Of a stretch of DNA of 64,000 bases, positions 1-13,465 are shown piece by piece; the stretch's first letter is position 1; each line of letters starts with the position of its first letter. Origin of the DNA: Hyaloscypha bicolor E (lineage: Eukaryota > Ascomycota > Leotiomycetes > Helotiales > Hyaloscyphaceae). The stretch lies in assembly GCF_002865645.1 (NCBI RefSeq), contig NW_020194512.1, positions 2,893,183 through 2,957,182 on the forward strand, given 5' to 3'. The notes under the pieces were generated by a model. That model made no database searches. It was not told the DNA's origin and was given only the letters and a program-made list of their open reading frames with translations. The position numbers were made by a program, and so were the translations under genes.

Positions 1-1139
1 CCTAATAGTATTAAGGCTCTCTATATCGATTTGTATATAATGCTTCCTAGCCTGCTCTGAATTATTAAGTGCCCTCCTTTCTATAAGTACCCTCCCTTAT
101 ATAAATGCACTCTTTTATACTAGTGCCTCTTATTTCCGCCTTTCTTATTCCCGAGTCCCTTACTGCCGCCTCTTCTTCTCTTGCCTTTCTTGCTCTTACT
201 TCTTATATTACTGCTAATATTACTTCTCTTATTCTAAGTTTTATTATATTTGTAAAGCTTATACTAACCTTTCTTATAAGCCCTTCTGTTCTAAGGTCTT
301 CTCTATTCTCCTAAGCTCTCGCCTCTCTTATTCTAATCTCTTCTGGTTTAATAAATGCCTGTTATTCGCCTCTAAATTCTCGAAGGCTTCTCGGAGCTTA
401 CTAGTAATACAAGTAGAATTAAAGGCTAAGCCACTATTAAAGGAAGGAATTTGTAATAAGTGAATTATACTTGCCTTATTCGGTCTACTAAAGAATACTA
501 GATATATAGATTTCCGGATAAAGAAGAATATAATTTTCTTATCTTAATATATCTATATATTATAAAGGTAGTTAATAAATAAAGAGTATTAATCTTCTTT
601 ATATATTTTAGTATAAGAAATTCCAGATCTTTAATATATTTTAATACTAGTACTAGAGGTTATATATAGGGGCGGGAACTATAGGTTATTGTCTTTAGTA
701 ATCCGTAAGCTTAAATACTACTATAGAATATAGATTTAGGTAAACTCGAATTTCAGTTAATATATAAGATTCGTAAGCTAGTATAAAATAGCTTAGTCTA
801 CTCTTATTATTGCTTTCTTTATAGTATTTTCCTTAATAGGGTTCTGTAGTATATAAGAGTAGTACTATATAATAAAAGTAATAAGCTATTACTATTTAAA
901 ATCTATCTGGTCTATATTAGTTTCTAATTTATATATAAAAGTATTCTCCGTATTTTTCGTAACTTGAATTTTGATTTGCCTCTTTTACTAGTTTATACTA
1001 GTATATTTGCTTTAAATAGTTTTGCAGATACTCTGCCGCTTAGGGATAATTACTAATCTCTTTAAATAGTTAATAAAAAGCTGGAAATAATTAAAATCCT
1101 TAAAAAAGAAAGAGAGGGTTAGTATTAGCCCGTTAATTA
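1..1139. other. AT-rich RIP-degraded block, no gene
   Basis: The stretch is AT-rich, TA steps are abundant, and every reading frame is broken by TAG/TAA. A T/C-rich segment near 100-320 leaves one short open frame, but its composition is the reverse-strand image of a purine-rich degraded sequence and it has no recognisable motif. I see no gene here. Confidence 0.7.
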
Positions 1140-1728
1140 TAGAGATAGTAGTATAAAGTAACGGAAATATAGGATATATATAATTCTAGGGCCTCTAATA
1201 TATTTTATAGTATCTTACTTAGCCCTATAGCTACTATAATTATACTGAGTTAAGGCTATAAGACTTCTAAAGGCTTACTAAAACCTTATATAGCTCGATT
1301 AGAACATTATATTAAGCTATAGCATTCTATAGGGCCTTAGCTCCTATATTTTTAGATATATATCCGTAATTAGTAGCGGGGTAAATTGAGCTTTTACCTT
1401 TCTATTAAACTCTCTTATATTCTTTATTTTTCTTTACTCTCACTTTAATTTATTATAGCTACTTTTAAAGGTCTTTTTAACTTCTCTAATTTATTAAATA
1501 GATAATTAGAGCTCTTATTACCCCCTAATTCGTCTAATAACGAGTATTCTAATAAATATACTAAAAATAAAGATAATATATAGTATAATTTACCTATTAA
1601 TTCAGAAAATAAGGATAAAAATAATAATTCAAGCCTACTGCTTTTAATACTTCCTATATAACCTATACCCTCAACTGAACTTATTATTTCTACTACTATA
1701 TATAAAGAGTACTTTACTAGTACGAGAA

Positions 1729-2935
1729 TTAAGGTAATCTATATACTTGAGGATAGAAAAACTCTAGCTCAGATTAAAAAGGCTATAGAAGTGCCTAAAA
1801 CAACCGTTTATTAATTATATACTATTACTAGAAAGTATAACTAGAGAGAGAATAAGGATATACCTTTAGAAACAAATTATATCCTAAATATACTATAATC
1901 TGGAAGACTTCTAATTTCAATTAATATAATTAAGTATATTTTAAAGGTTATATTTTAGAACTCGACTATAAGAGGCTTTTCTTATACTATAATTATAAAG
2001 AAAGTAAGAAAGTGCAGATACGAAATTGCTTCTAGAACTATCTGGAAAGTCCTTAAGTAAGCAGGCTATTTTTAGTACAAATTAATAGTAAAGCCTGAAC
2101 TAAATAAGTTTAATAAAAAGAAGTAATTAGAGTAGTACTTAAAGCGAATATACTAGATATTAGAAGACTGGAAAAATGTAATTTTTATAGACGAGACTAT
2201 AGTATAATTAGGAGATATAAGAGGCAAGAGATATATATAGAGATTATCTGAAGAAGCGTATAATAAGTATTATATATAAAGAAGGTAGAAGGGCTTTTCT
2301 AAGTTTATATTTTGGGAAGCTTTTTCTTTTAATAAGAAGGGGCCTTATTATATATAGGAAAAGAAGACTATAGAGAAAAAGAAAAAGTATAAAGCTAATT
2401 TTAATATAAGGAATTCGTTAATTAAAAAGGCTAATAAATAAAAATAGGAAAAGAAGTAAAGGAAATAGTTAAGGAATTAGAAGAAAGTCTATAGCTAGAT
2501 ACTAGAAAGTATATAAAAAGTATAGAAGTATAATAAGAAGACTAGGGCCTTTATTATAAAAAATAGATAAAAAGGAATTAATTAGTATTAATATTAGAAA
2601 AGAATATTAATTAAGAAGCTCTTACTTTTTATAAGGAAATACTAAAAGAATTGCCCTAATATAATTATATAAAAGAATAATATACTAGCCTATAAGTTAT
2701 ATTACTAAGGGAAGATTTATAATTTATAGAAGATTATAAAGATACTTTAGCCAGAAAACTTATCTAATCTTAATATAATTGAGAAAGTATAGTTTTAGAT
2801 AAAAAAGAAAACTATTAGGCAGAAGCCTATAAGTAATAGAAAAAAGCTCAGAATAAAATAGAAGAAATACTAGGCGGATCTTTCCTAAAGTAAGATTCAA
2901 GAGTAGATTATAGTAATTTCTAATTATATATAAGA
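1729..2935 (+). pseudogene. degraded Tc1/mariner-like transposase (HTH + DDE)
   Basis: Reading through many RIP-type stops gives an N-terminal helix-turn-helix resembling ...LAQIKKAIEVPKTTVY (about 1770-1812). A DDE region follows with WKNVIFIDETIV (about 2170-2206), then an RLSEEAYN-like stretch, KGFSKFIFWEAFS, and near the end a WPENLSNLNIIEKVWFQIKKK-like segment (with stops), which matches the 'PGNSPDLNxIE' block of DDE_3-type transposases. The last catalytic block sits at about 2750-2810. CAG-to-TAG and CAA-to-TAA stops are scattered throughout, so no functional protein can be made. Assignment rests on the order and spacing of these motifs. Exact ends are approximate. Confidence 0.72.
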
Positions 2936-3101
2936 GATAATTTATTTAGAAGAGGGAAATAGTATAAAGAAGGTAGAAAGAAAGGCCAGAAGAAAATAGC
3001 TATATATTAGTATAGTTTAATATTATAGTTTGGCTTCTATTTACTTCTTTTAAGGGGGTATAGAGTTAATTAATTGCTTTAGGGGACCCTTATAGGGCTT
3101 A

Positions 3102-3286
3102 TGTCACGAAACCGGGCTCTGGGCTTGGAAAGCAAAGTAGAGTGGCTCTTAATCCGAGGATTCTAAACTAAGGAAGGAAGCTCGTATGTACAGGAGCTTT
3201 GGTGTTCTAAATACTAGCCCCAACCGCATGCGTTATCGCGTGGTTACGTAACGCTAAATTTCCTAGTGAAGCGGCAGAGCGTAACA
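3102..3286. mobile_element. solo LTR (185 bp) with 5-bp TSD GCTTA, not RIP-mutated
   Basis: The segment begins TGTCACGAAACC and ends GAGCGTAACA, giving canonical TG...CA ends. It is bounded by perfect direct repeats GCTTA at 3097-3101 and 3287-3291. Unlike the surrounding sequence it has normal GC and plentiful CA/TG, so it arrived after the mariner copy it interrupts had been mutated, or it was too short or unique to be targeted. No internal retrotransposon sequence is left. Which retrotransposon family it belongs to cannot be told from the LTR alone. Confidence 0.85.
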
Positions 3287-4006
3287 GCTTATAGGAACTA
3301 GAATATTATTATAGGGAGATAAAACTAAGACCTATAGGGCCTATTAGTAGTTTTTATTAATATATTATAAAATATATCCTATATTTCCGTTACTTTATAC
3401 CGCTATCTCCGTATTAGTAGTCGGTTTAAGATCTAATTATACTTATAGTTAGTAAAAGCGCTAAATATAGTATATTCTTAGTTTCTTAAGAACTATATAT
3501 CTGCTAATAAAGCTTCCGGTACTCTCGATTCTAAGGTTATTATTATAAATTAATCGAATTTCTTAAGTATCTATTTATCTTTCTTTATAAGGGCTAATAG
3601 TTCTTTCTTAATATTACCGAGATAATATAAGATCTTCTAATATAGAATTTAGTATTAGTAATTAAAGTATAGGGTTACTTATATCTTTATAGCCTATAGC
3701 TATTATTTTTTATAATATAGTTATTATTATTCTATTCTAGAGGCCTGAAATATCTAATAAGGTATTAAATCCAGTAATTAGCTTCTTATTAGTAAGAAGT
3801 TCCTTTAGGTTCTTTAGCCTGCAATTTTGTAGATAAGCCTTCTATTATATCTCGAATTTAGTATTATCCTGAAAATAATAGTTCTATATCTTATAATATA
3901 TCTCTCTATTACTCGGCTTATCCTTATTTAAATACTGCTTATAGAGGTATTATTTTAGATTATTATTAAGATCTAATATAGAGATAAGTACTTATAAGCC
4001 CAACCT

Positions 4007-4259
4007 TATAGGTCTATATATATAGGGCATTTTAGTAATAATAAATATTTTAGAACTTTTAAATTTTAAGAATTAATTAATAGAACTATACTTTATCTAT
4101 TTTAATTCTTAAAGCCCGAATTATAGGCTATAATTATTTATTACTATCTTATAATAGTTAAGTAATTATAAAGACTTTTACTATTCGAGACCCTAAAATA
4201 GTCTTTATATAGCCTGAAAATGCCCGGAAAATGCCCTATATATATAGACTTATAAGATT
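4007..4259. repeat. MITE-like inverted repeat pair
   Basis: The left arm at about 4007-4036 contains TCTATATATATAGGGCATTTT-like sequence. It recurs in reverse complement at about 4224-4258 as AAATGCCCTATATATATAGA. The arms of about 30 bp are nearly identical and separated by about 190 bp of AT-rich sequence. This is consistent with a small non-autonomous DNA transposon. No target duplication was recognised, so it could also be an inverted duplication within a larger repeat. Confidence 0.4.
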
Positions 4260-7200
4260 AGGTATTATTAGCTTTAAATCTAGTAAAAGGCATTTATACT
4301 TATTTAATATATAGAAATTAACCGTCTATTATTTATTATATAGTAGAAGGAACTCTTATATAGCTTATATCCTATATTATCTATAGAGATAATAAAGCTT
4401 GAACTCTACTAGAAAACTTAGCTTTAGGTAACCGTTTAGTTCATTAGTTAGTAGCTTATAGGTAGAGATATCCGAGCTCCGAAATATAGTATTAAGGCTT
4501 GGCTAATTAACGGCTGCCTTAATATAGTTTCTCTTTTCTAGCTAGTAATATTTATTTCTCTAGAAGTATTCTTTTAAATAATTAATATATTTTCTATTAA
4601 AATCCCTATATTTATTACTTTGAAAATATAATATATTGAGACTAATATAAGCGGACCCTTTATATATCCGCTATATCTCTGCCTCTAGTTTTAAGTTCTC
4701 TAGATAGACTCGAAAGTACTATATATTAAGTACTATCTATTCCGTAAAGAAAAGAAATAGGTTATAGGGAATTCTAATATAGAGATAGAAAGTTAAAAGA
4801 AAAAAAAGATAGAAGAGAAATATATATTTATATATTATAAGGGTACTCTAAAAGAAGTAGAAGCAAAAAGAGGCCCCCTTTTTAGGTAACTTACTCAAAT
4901 TTGTCTATCTATCTTTACTATTATAAATATATATAATATCTAAAAAGTATAATATTTAAGTTAACCTTAGTAAACTGGAATTATTCTATTACTAAAAATA
5001 GCTTTATAATAATTCTAGAAGTACTAAAATACTAAAAGATATTTCTTAGAAGGGTATTATATCTAGAAGGTTTAAAATATTAGAAGAAAATTTCAGGAAA
5101 AGGAAAAAATATAGGAGAATTCTTTAAGAATATAGGCAGATTTAGAAGTAATATTTAAGAAGTATATATTATATAGAAGAAATCTTTTAGAAGAGAACTT
5201 CCGAAAATAGCTAGCTTCTAGAAGATTTTTTCTAGAAGCTATAGTTTCCCCGAAAGTAAGTTATAAGAAACTGTAGTACCTTAGAGAAGTTCTTTAGTAG
5301 TATATATTTTCTGGAAAAGTACTACTTCCCGAAGCCGCAAGCAGTATTTCTGAATCTATATCTTATATCTAAAGAAACTTTAGCGAATCTCAAGCTATTA
5401 ACCGTCTGAAATCTTCTATTAATATTACCTTAATAACCCTATTAGCCTTAATTATAAGCTCTTACTATAAAATCGAGATAGATATATTTCGAGAATTTGC
5501 TCTAGCTTAACTAAAAGCTTGCTATATTCTAAGGTAAGAAGGGTTAGAGATAAATAGTATCTAGAGGATAGAAATAGTAATAGATAAAGTTATAGGTAAG
5601 ATAAGGAAGCCAAATTCTATTTCCCTCTATCTCTAATTTAGTTAAAGTCTTAAAATAATACCTTAATCTATCTAAGTCTTTAAATACCTTCCAAACTATA
5701 TATAATAAAAGTATAACCTACTTCTTATCCGGTCCTCTACTCGACCTCTCTTACTTCTATATTCTCCTTATTATATATATTTTACCTATTAGTACCGATT
5801 TTTCTAACTTATTATCTATCTATATTCCTAAGATAGATTACTCTAATAATCGTCTTATATAGCTTGATATACTTACTATAGAAGCGGCCAAATTATTAAA
5901 TAAGGTTACGAAATATACTATCTTATATAACTTACTTAAATTGACTCTTAAAAGTAGTATCTCGAGTAAGAAAGAAGCCGGCTCTCTAGTAGATGCCTTG
6001 AATACTATAACCGAGAAGAAAAGGATATAATTAAAGGCTATTAGATCTGTAACAAGTAGCTTCCTCTAACTCAGATTAATATAGGAATTCTTATAGGGGA
6101 AGTATAAGAAGATCTATAATATTGAACTCGGCGGCCCTATAGAAGTGGCTATTTAAAAGGCCTCTTCCGTTAAGCTTATTTATATAAGAGTATTTATAAT
6201 TCAAATAACTATAAAGATACTATATCTGTTTTAATAGCTTTAGTACTAAAATATTATTACTGCCCTTAAAGCTTTTATAACTAATAGTAGCCTCTATATT
6301 ATTTTTAAGTATATATCCCTTTCCTTTAAGCGGATTATAAAATTACTAGCTTATTCTAATAAGTAATAACTTGCAGCTATTCTCGATTAGATAAAGCTTC
6401 TATTATTTATTTAAGAATCTATACTAACTATAGCAGGTTATAATAGATATAGCCTATCTTATAATAAAAGAATTCAAATACAGGTCTTTTATTTACTCGG
6501 GTATTCTACTAAATACGGATAGTAATATAAAGATTAGTAAGTAGCCCTCCTAATATAGTTAATATATAGATTAATTTGGTCCTATAATAAATCAAGAATA
6601 TTATTATATATAATTAGAGTTAAAGGGTAACCCTTAAAATATTAGAGCCCTCTTATTAATTATAATAAAGTTAATATAGAAGTATATTAAAGAGAATAGA
6701 GCTATTAATATTAATAATCTAAATTACTAGCCTTTAAATTTAGATACTATCGGATTTCTTTCTATAATAATATCTGCCGCTTCTATAGTAGAGCTATTTA
6801 GGGTATATTTCCCCCTTTATTTTTAAAGACATATTCTAATAGTTATAGTATCTGCTTTTAAGCTATTTAAACCGGAAAGAGTTACTTATTAGTATTATAT
6901 CTTTAACTCAAGTCTATATATACGGGCATTATAAGTATATATTAAGAGAGTAATTTCTGAATTAGTAATAGAAGTTATATTTAAATTTAAATATTTATTA
7001 TATTATATTTTTATTAAATTATAAGCTTTCTAGTCTTAATTCTTATTCTATTTTATTCTATTCTAGTATATTTATTTTATTTATTTATATATTAAACTCT
7101 TTAATTCCGTTTAGGCTTTATTTAAAGATTTTATAGTCGAGAAGCTAAATAATATAGTTCGGTATAACTCTAATACCTATATAATTAGATCTTATACTAG

Positions 7201-7274
7201 AAAGTATAAACTATTAAACTTTCTTCCTCTATTCAGAAATAGCTATATAATTATTAGATATAGAGATAATATAT

Positions 7275-7411
7275 AATTTGGAGGATACTTAATTTGGAGA
7301 ATACTTGATTTGAAGGATACTTGATTTAGAGGATATTTAATTTAGAGGACGCTTGGTTTAGAGGTATTAGTTTAAAGGATACTTAATTTAGAGAATATCT
7401 AATTTATAGAG
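7275..7411. repeat. 18-bp imperfect tandem repeat
   Basis: About seven to eight imperfect copies of a unit like GGATACTTGATTTAGA run head to tail. The copies differ mainly by G/A and C/T changes, as expected if a once-homogeneous minisatellite was RIP-mutated. Confidence 0.7.
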
Positions 7412-10400
7412 TTTAAAGATTATAGTATCTAATATAGCTCTTATAATTCCCAGGCTATAATTAGAATAATATATATAAGCCAGATTGGTATCTGAGTTTC
7501 GACTAAGAATAGGTTTTTAGTTCTGCCCCCTATCTCTGCTTCTGTCTTTACCCTTGTCTTTACCTCCTGTCTTTATATCCTGGATATACTAGCTACTAAG
7601 CCCCGGTAACTGCCTCTAGCTCTTATCCCAAGAAGCCGAGAGCCTAATACTAAAGTAAATTATATATATCTTTACTAATACTATATTCGCTATTATAAAG
7701 TATTACTGCTTTATTATATAATATTCTTAAAGCTTAAAGCTTTAATAATAATTATTTATTTTATATTAAATACTAAATAGATACTTAAAAGAGATTTTTG
7801 GAATTAATTATTCCGGTGCCTTTACTATAAGTAGTCTATACTATTATATAATTAGTTATATCTTTATTAATAAGAGCTAGAGATTTTATATTGGATTTAA
7901 TAGCTAAAATAGAATAATTAGTTAATATAATACTAGAAGTAATTTAAGGAGAATAGTTAATTAATAAATCCCAATTAGAGAATTCTGCCTTACTTGAACC
8001 TAATTACTATAAGTTACTATCTTGAAAGTCCAGAAATTCTCTCTTATAAGCAGACGGCTATTATATATACTAATTAATATCCTTATAGTAATAGTTACTA
8101 AACTTCTAATTAAGCTTTTAGTAATAATCGGATCTCTTATAATATACTAATAAGTATATATATTTACTATAATCTATAATAGAATTAGATAGATTTTTAT
8201 CCTTAATTTCAATATTAAGGAAGTGTAATTAAAGGCTTTCAGAAGTATAGTTTGAACTAATATTTTGAACTAATTTAATAGTACTTTAGATATAGAGTAA
8301 CTATTTATTAATATATATCTGAGGTAATTAAGATAGTTCTTTTAAGGGAAAGTTATTAAGTTTTAATTCGTAATTATTAGAGAACTAAAATAGTTTCTTA
8401 AAGAGATAATCCGATAATTTATAATACGGAATTGTTTTAATTACTAACCGTTTTAATAGAAGCCTATCTGTAATTATATTAGAAAGCAGAAAAGATAGAT
8501 TACTAATCTACTTCTTTAATTCTGGATAATATAAATTAATATAGTTAATAATATCTTAATTCTGACTTTTCTAGAGTATATAGAAACTAATAATTAGTAA
8601 ATTAGAGTAATAATTCCACTTATATTAGGGAAGTAAGAACCTATATTAATTCTATTACCTCTTTAGAAAGTAGAACTAGAATACTAAGGCTATAGTACTT
8701 AGATATTCTCTATAGTAGCTTCTCTAACTATAACTAATACTTAAATACTTTTTCTGCTTTCTTATATATCTTTTTCTCACTTATCTGCTAACCTTTCTAA
8801 TTACTTACCTTCTTACCTTTCTTTCTCTTCTTCTTCTTTTTCTTCTTCTTCTTTCTCTTATACTTAATTAAATAAGGGAAGAGGAGATTAATATATCTTT
8901 CCTTAATAAATAGTTATTTCCGCTTTTTGGGCGCCGCCGCTTTATTAGCTTTAGTTTCCTTTATATATTTAGCTATTAATTCTACTAGAGCTATTTTTCT
9001 TAAAACTTGAAATACTATTTTTAGGAAATCAAGAGACTTTTCTTTTATCTATTTATCTTTAAGTTTGAATTTAGCCTGCTTTACTAGTTAATTTCTAATT
9101 AGAATCTTGTCCGGTTTCCTACTTTATTTCAAGATATTCTAATTAGGCCTAATATTAATAGAAATAACCGAATAATATAGTATATAGCAGGAACGCTAAT
9201 AATCTTTAATTACCTCTATATTCTTAATTCGTTATAGCTTTATTTGCTAGTTTATAAGTAACTTTATAAACCGATTATTCCTATAATCTCCTTAATCTAT
9301 AATATTAAATAAAGGCTTTACTTTACGAATCTTCTTATATTTATAGCGAGAATACTTATCTTACTATAAGCTCTAGATAAGAATAACCTTATATCTATAT
9401 TCTCTCTAACTTTTTATATATCTCCTTAAGTACTAAAACCTTTAAATTAATACTATAGCCTTTCTAAAGCAGATATCTATAATCTCCCTTTTTTATAAGA
9501 AGCCTTTTATAATAGCTTATATAAGAATAATATTATTATAAAAAGTATTAAAGCTCTTATACTACTTCTAACTATACTATATTCTTTATATTATAGTAGT
9601 AGCTTTAATCTTATAAGTCTCTTATATATACTTCTAAGTAAGATATTTCCGAGTAATAAACTGGGTAAAAATAATTGTATTTTATATTTCCAAATACTTA
9701 TAGTAATAGTATCTGGCTTTTAGACTCTTCTGAATTATAGTAGTATAATAATTAAAATAAATTATTCTAAGATTCTCCAGAAATACTAATATATTAGTAT
9801 AGAAGAAGATCTCTATAAGCCCGAATTAATACTTATCTAAACCCTTACTCTTTATTACTTCAAGTACCCTAGTAAGGATCTTATCTGCTATATTCCGAAC
9901 TTCTAATATCCGTAATATTAAAGAAATAAATATATAGTATTCCAGAGTAAACTCTTTATATATCCGTTTTATTAGATATCTAATACTACTATTCCCGGAT
10001 CTGCCTTTAGTTATATCTATAAGCTTGATATATATATATTTTAAAGTACTATTATCCTTAAAGTACTACTTATATTTAGAGGATATATATTATATAATAT
10101 CCAGTTATTATAGAATTAAAGAAATAATAGTGGATTTAGAGGGCTATTTATTTTAACAAGTATTCTAATTATATATATTATTATTATAATTAGATAGAGG
10201 CTAAATATTAAGGTTTATTAAATACTAAGAATTATTACTTGCTTTAATACTAGAGTTATTTATATCCTTAGTAGAGATATAATATAAAGGATAACCCTTT
10301 TAACTAAGCTCTTACTTGGTTACTAGAGAGCTATAATTATAAGGGTTAACGAGGTTATTTTTATACTAATAAGCCTGGCTATTAGTATTAGGCTCTTCTT

Positions 10401-13065
10401 AAGATATAGATACCAGAGTTAATAAAGGCTTTAGCTATAGAATTTCTTAAATAGCTACTATAACTTTATAATAAGCGGCAGAGTGGTTTTCGATATATTA
10501 GGTAATATTGCAGTTCTATAGTAGGCGGACTAGATAATTAAATATCTAAAAAGATATTAAAAGAATTAGAGGAGAAGAGAGATATAAGAGAAGTAATTTC
10601 TAACTTTATTTATATCTGAATTCAGCTCTAAATCTAGTTCTAAGTTAAGAGGCAGTATTTTATTACTCTATCTTAACTTCTTTTAAATTACTATTTACTT
10701 AAGATTAGTATAGTAAATAATAGAAAGAATAGCTTATTTATTGAGTTTAATAGAACTCGAATAGAAATAAATAATTCGGGTTATTCTCCCCTACTAGTAT
10801 ATATCTGCTATATAGTAATTATAATATTACTTTCTTTAATAACTGCCTAAACGCCCAAATCCTCTAACTGCCTATATATCTCTATTAGAATACTAAAAAC
10901 TTGAGATTTTTTCAAAGTACTTAGAAAATTCTAAAAACTTTACAAATTATAAAGAATACCTCAAATAGCCCGGATATTATATTATTTCCTCTAAATTATA
11001 GTATTATTATAACCAAATCAAATTTTAAGTAGTTTAGGTATTTGGGTATTTGAATATTTAAATAGTAAATCCCTTCTCTAATTTATTAATTCTTTACTTT
11101 AGTTATAAGGAAAAGAACTCTAGTAATAGCGCCCGCTAATACTCTAGTAATTCTACTAACCCTAACTATATTAATAGAAGATTTGTTATTTTATTCGTCT
11201 AAGCTATTTACTAAAAAGTCTTTTACTATAAAAGAGGCTAGTATAAGAATATATTAGAGAATAGAGGCTTTATTTAATTCTATTAATTTATTATAGCCTT
11301 ATTTTCTATCTTATATAGTAACTAATTATCTATCTACTAGTAATATTCTACTTATTAAGTTAATAGCTCTTTAATTCCTCTTATTTATTCAAATATAATT
11401 TTCCTTTTCCTTTCTATTTTAAAAGGCACTTCTTAATATCTTTAGATATTATTATTTTCGGGAGAGGATATATATTATATTAGATTAGAATTAATATTAC
11501 TCGGATTTAATTAAATAAATACTTATAATTTCTACTATTAATAATAGCTATATTTTATAATTTCTGGATCTATATATAGTATACCGACTATACTTATAAA
11601 TAATTAATACTATATCTATATTCTCGAATTGCTCTAACTTATATACTTTCTTAATTAAAATATTCTTTTTTCTATTTATTTCTTTATTCTCTTATTTTCT
11701 TTTAATATTCTCGTTTTTATATTTAATCTTTATTATATCTATTATATAGTAGCTGCTCTAAAGATTAAGAAGATTTTTCAGGTTATTTAATACTTTCCAA
11801 CTTAAAAAAACCCTCTATTTTTAATAGCTATTTTTAGGGACTCTATTATATTAATAAATAATAGAAATATAGAAGCTAAATTTAAGCCCCGGTTCTTTAA
11901 ATCTTAAATCTATAGTTTAATTAGATAATAAGGGGCCCAAATCGGTCTCTTTTAAACTAAAATAATAGAAAGCCGTATTTTAATTTCTCTATTCTAAAAA
12001 TAACTTACTTGTTTTTAGAAGCTGCCGATTATAGCTTCCTTTAACTAGAAAGTCCCTATTAAAAGAGCTTAAAATAGGCAGGGTCTAGTTTAAACTCTCT
12101 AGTTTAAGTATTTGTATTTTAGAATTATAGACTATATATTTTAGATAGAAATAACTATTATAAAGTAACTACCTCTAGCCTATAACTTTTTAATAAAGAC
12201 TATCTCTTAATCTTAATAGATAGAGAGATTCTATATCTTTCTTTATAGTTCTATCTTCTAATAAAGACTTTATAAGCAACCGTTTTACTATATTCTCAGA
12301 TTTCCTTTCTCTTTCTACCTCTCTTCCTCTCTCTCTTATCCCTTTTCTTCTTGAGATTAACCTTTTTTCTACCTTATTCTCTATAACTATCTGTCTTTAT
12401 CTATATAGTAAATAGTTACTCTTACTCTTACTTATTTATTATAGATATTAGCCTTATATATACTATTATTATAGGCGGCAGTTTCTGCCTTCTTCTATTT
12501 ATTAATAGTCTTTCTTTAATTATCTGCCTTATTAGATATCTCTCTTCTCTTATATTAAAGTATCTAATTTACTACTATATTCTTTATTAGTACCGGCTTC
12601 TAGGCCCGTAAAGTCGAGCCGGTATTTTAGTATAGCTAATCTATATTATAGGAAATATATATTACTTTAAGTTCTGAAATATAACTATCTTATAAGTCAG
12701 ACTTTAAGCTAGAATACTTATAATAATTAATCTAATTCCACTATTTGTAATTCTATATCTTAATACTTTTATAGATCTACTAGATATAACTTTTAGTATC
12801 TTTTAGCAGATTTATTAGTCGGCAGATATAATAGTAGTTATATTTACTATCTTTTATCTATTAGTTATAATAGCTTTAAAGCCTTTCTTTTCTTTATATC
12901 TGCTCTAGAATAGGTTTGCAGTTATTATAAGTAGTTCCTTTACTATATTTCGCCGCTAATACTCTATATAAGAAGTATTATTACTAGAGTTTATTATTCT
13001 TCTATTCTCTATATTACTTTTCTATTAACTATTCTATAAACTTTTCCTCCGTATCTATTAAGTTT

Positions 13066-13465
13066 TAGCTATACTTACTACCTACTCTATCTAGTAATAT
13101 TTGCTTTCCGAGAAAGCCTTCTTCTATATATATCTCTATATCTCGGCAGGGCTATTTCTATTTATATATCTTACTTAAAAATATATAGTTATCCGCCAAA
13201 ACGGTGTCTTCCGTTACTATAGTATATAGGCCTATATTACCTATAAATATAGTGCGGTCAGGATTTATATATAGCTTTAGAAGCCACTTAATATTAAAGC
13301 CAGGCAGGCTATTAACCTTTAAATATAAATGCCTTCTATTAGCTTCTAGTTCTTCTTATAAAGTTACCTATTTATAGTAATTTTATAGGCAGAGAAGCTG
13401 CAAGATTATCTGGATCTCTTTATCGAGTCTCGGTAAGGTCTAACCCGAGAACTCTTATAGTATAT
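13066..13465 (-). pseudogene. unidentified degraded coding remnant
   Basis: The reverse strand reads as a long protein-like stretch with only CAG/CAA-derived stops. It includes EFSG-stop-TLPRLDKEIQII, then VNSLPGFNIKWLLKLYINPD, then TIVTEDTVLADNYIFLSKIY, and ends near a GFLGKQILLDRVGS segment. The regular composition and near-continuous frame over about 400 bp argue it was once coding. I do not recognise the family. It is surrounded by RIP-degraded sequence and has no visible start or splice sites. Confidence 0.4.

Larger units (their letters stand above)
1140..3411 (+). mobile_element. Tc1/mariner-type DNA transposon, RIP-inactivated
   Basis: The ends carry matching inverted repeats of about 40 bp. 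The core GTATAAAGTAACGGAAATAT at about 1150-1170 recurs in reverse complement at about 3383-3402. Both ends abut TA (1138-1139 and 3412-3413), as expected for Tc1/mariner target duplication. A degraded DDE transposase lies between them on the + strand. A solo LTR has inserted near the 3' end (3102-3286). Without that LTR and its duplicated target the element would be about 2.08 kb. The termini are seen directly; the superfamily comes from the transposase motifs and the TA flanks. Confidence 0.75.
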
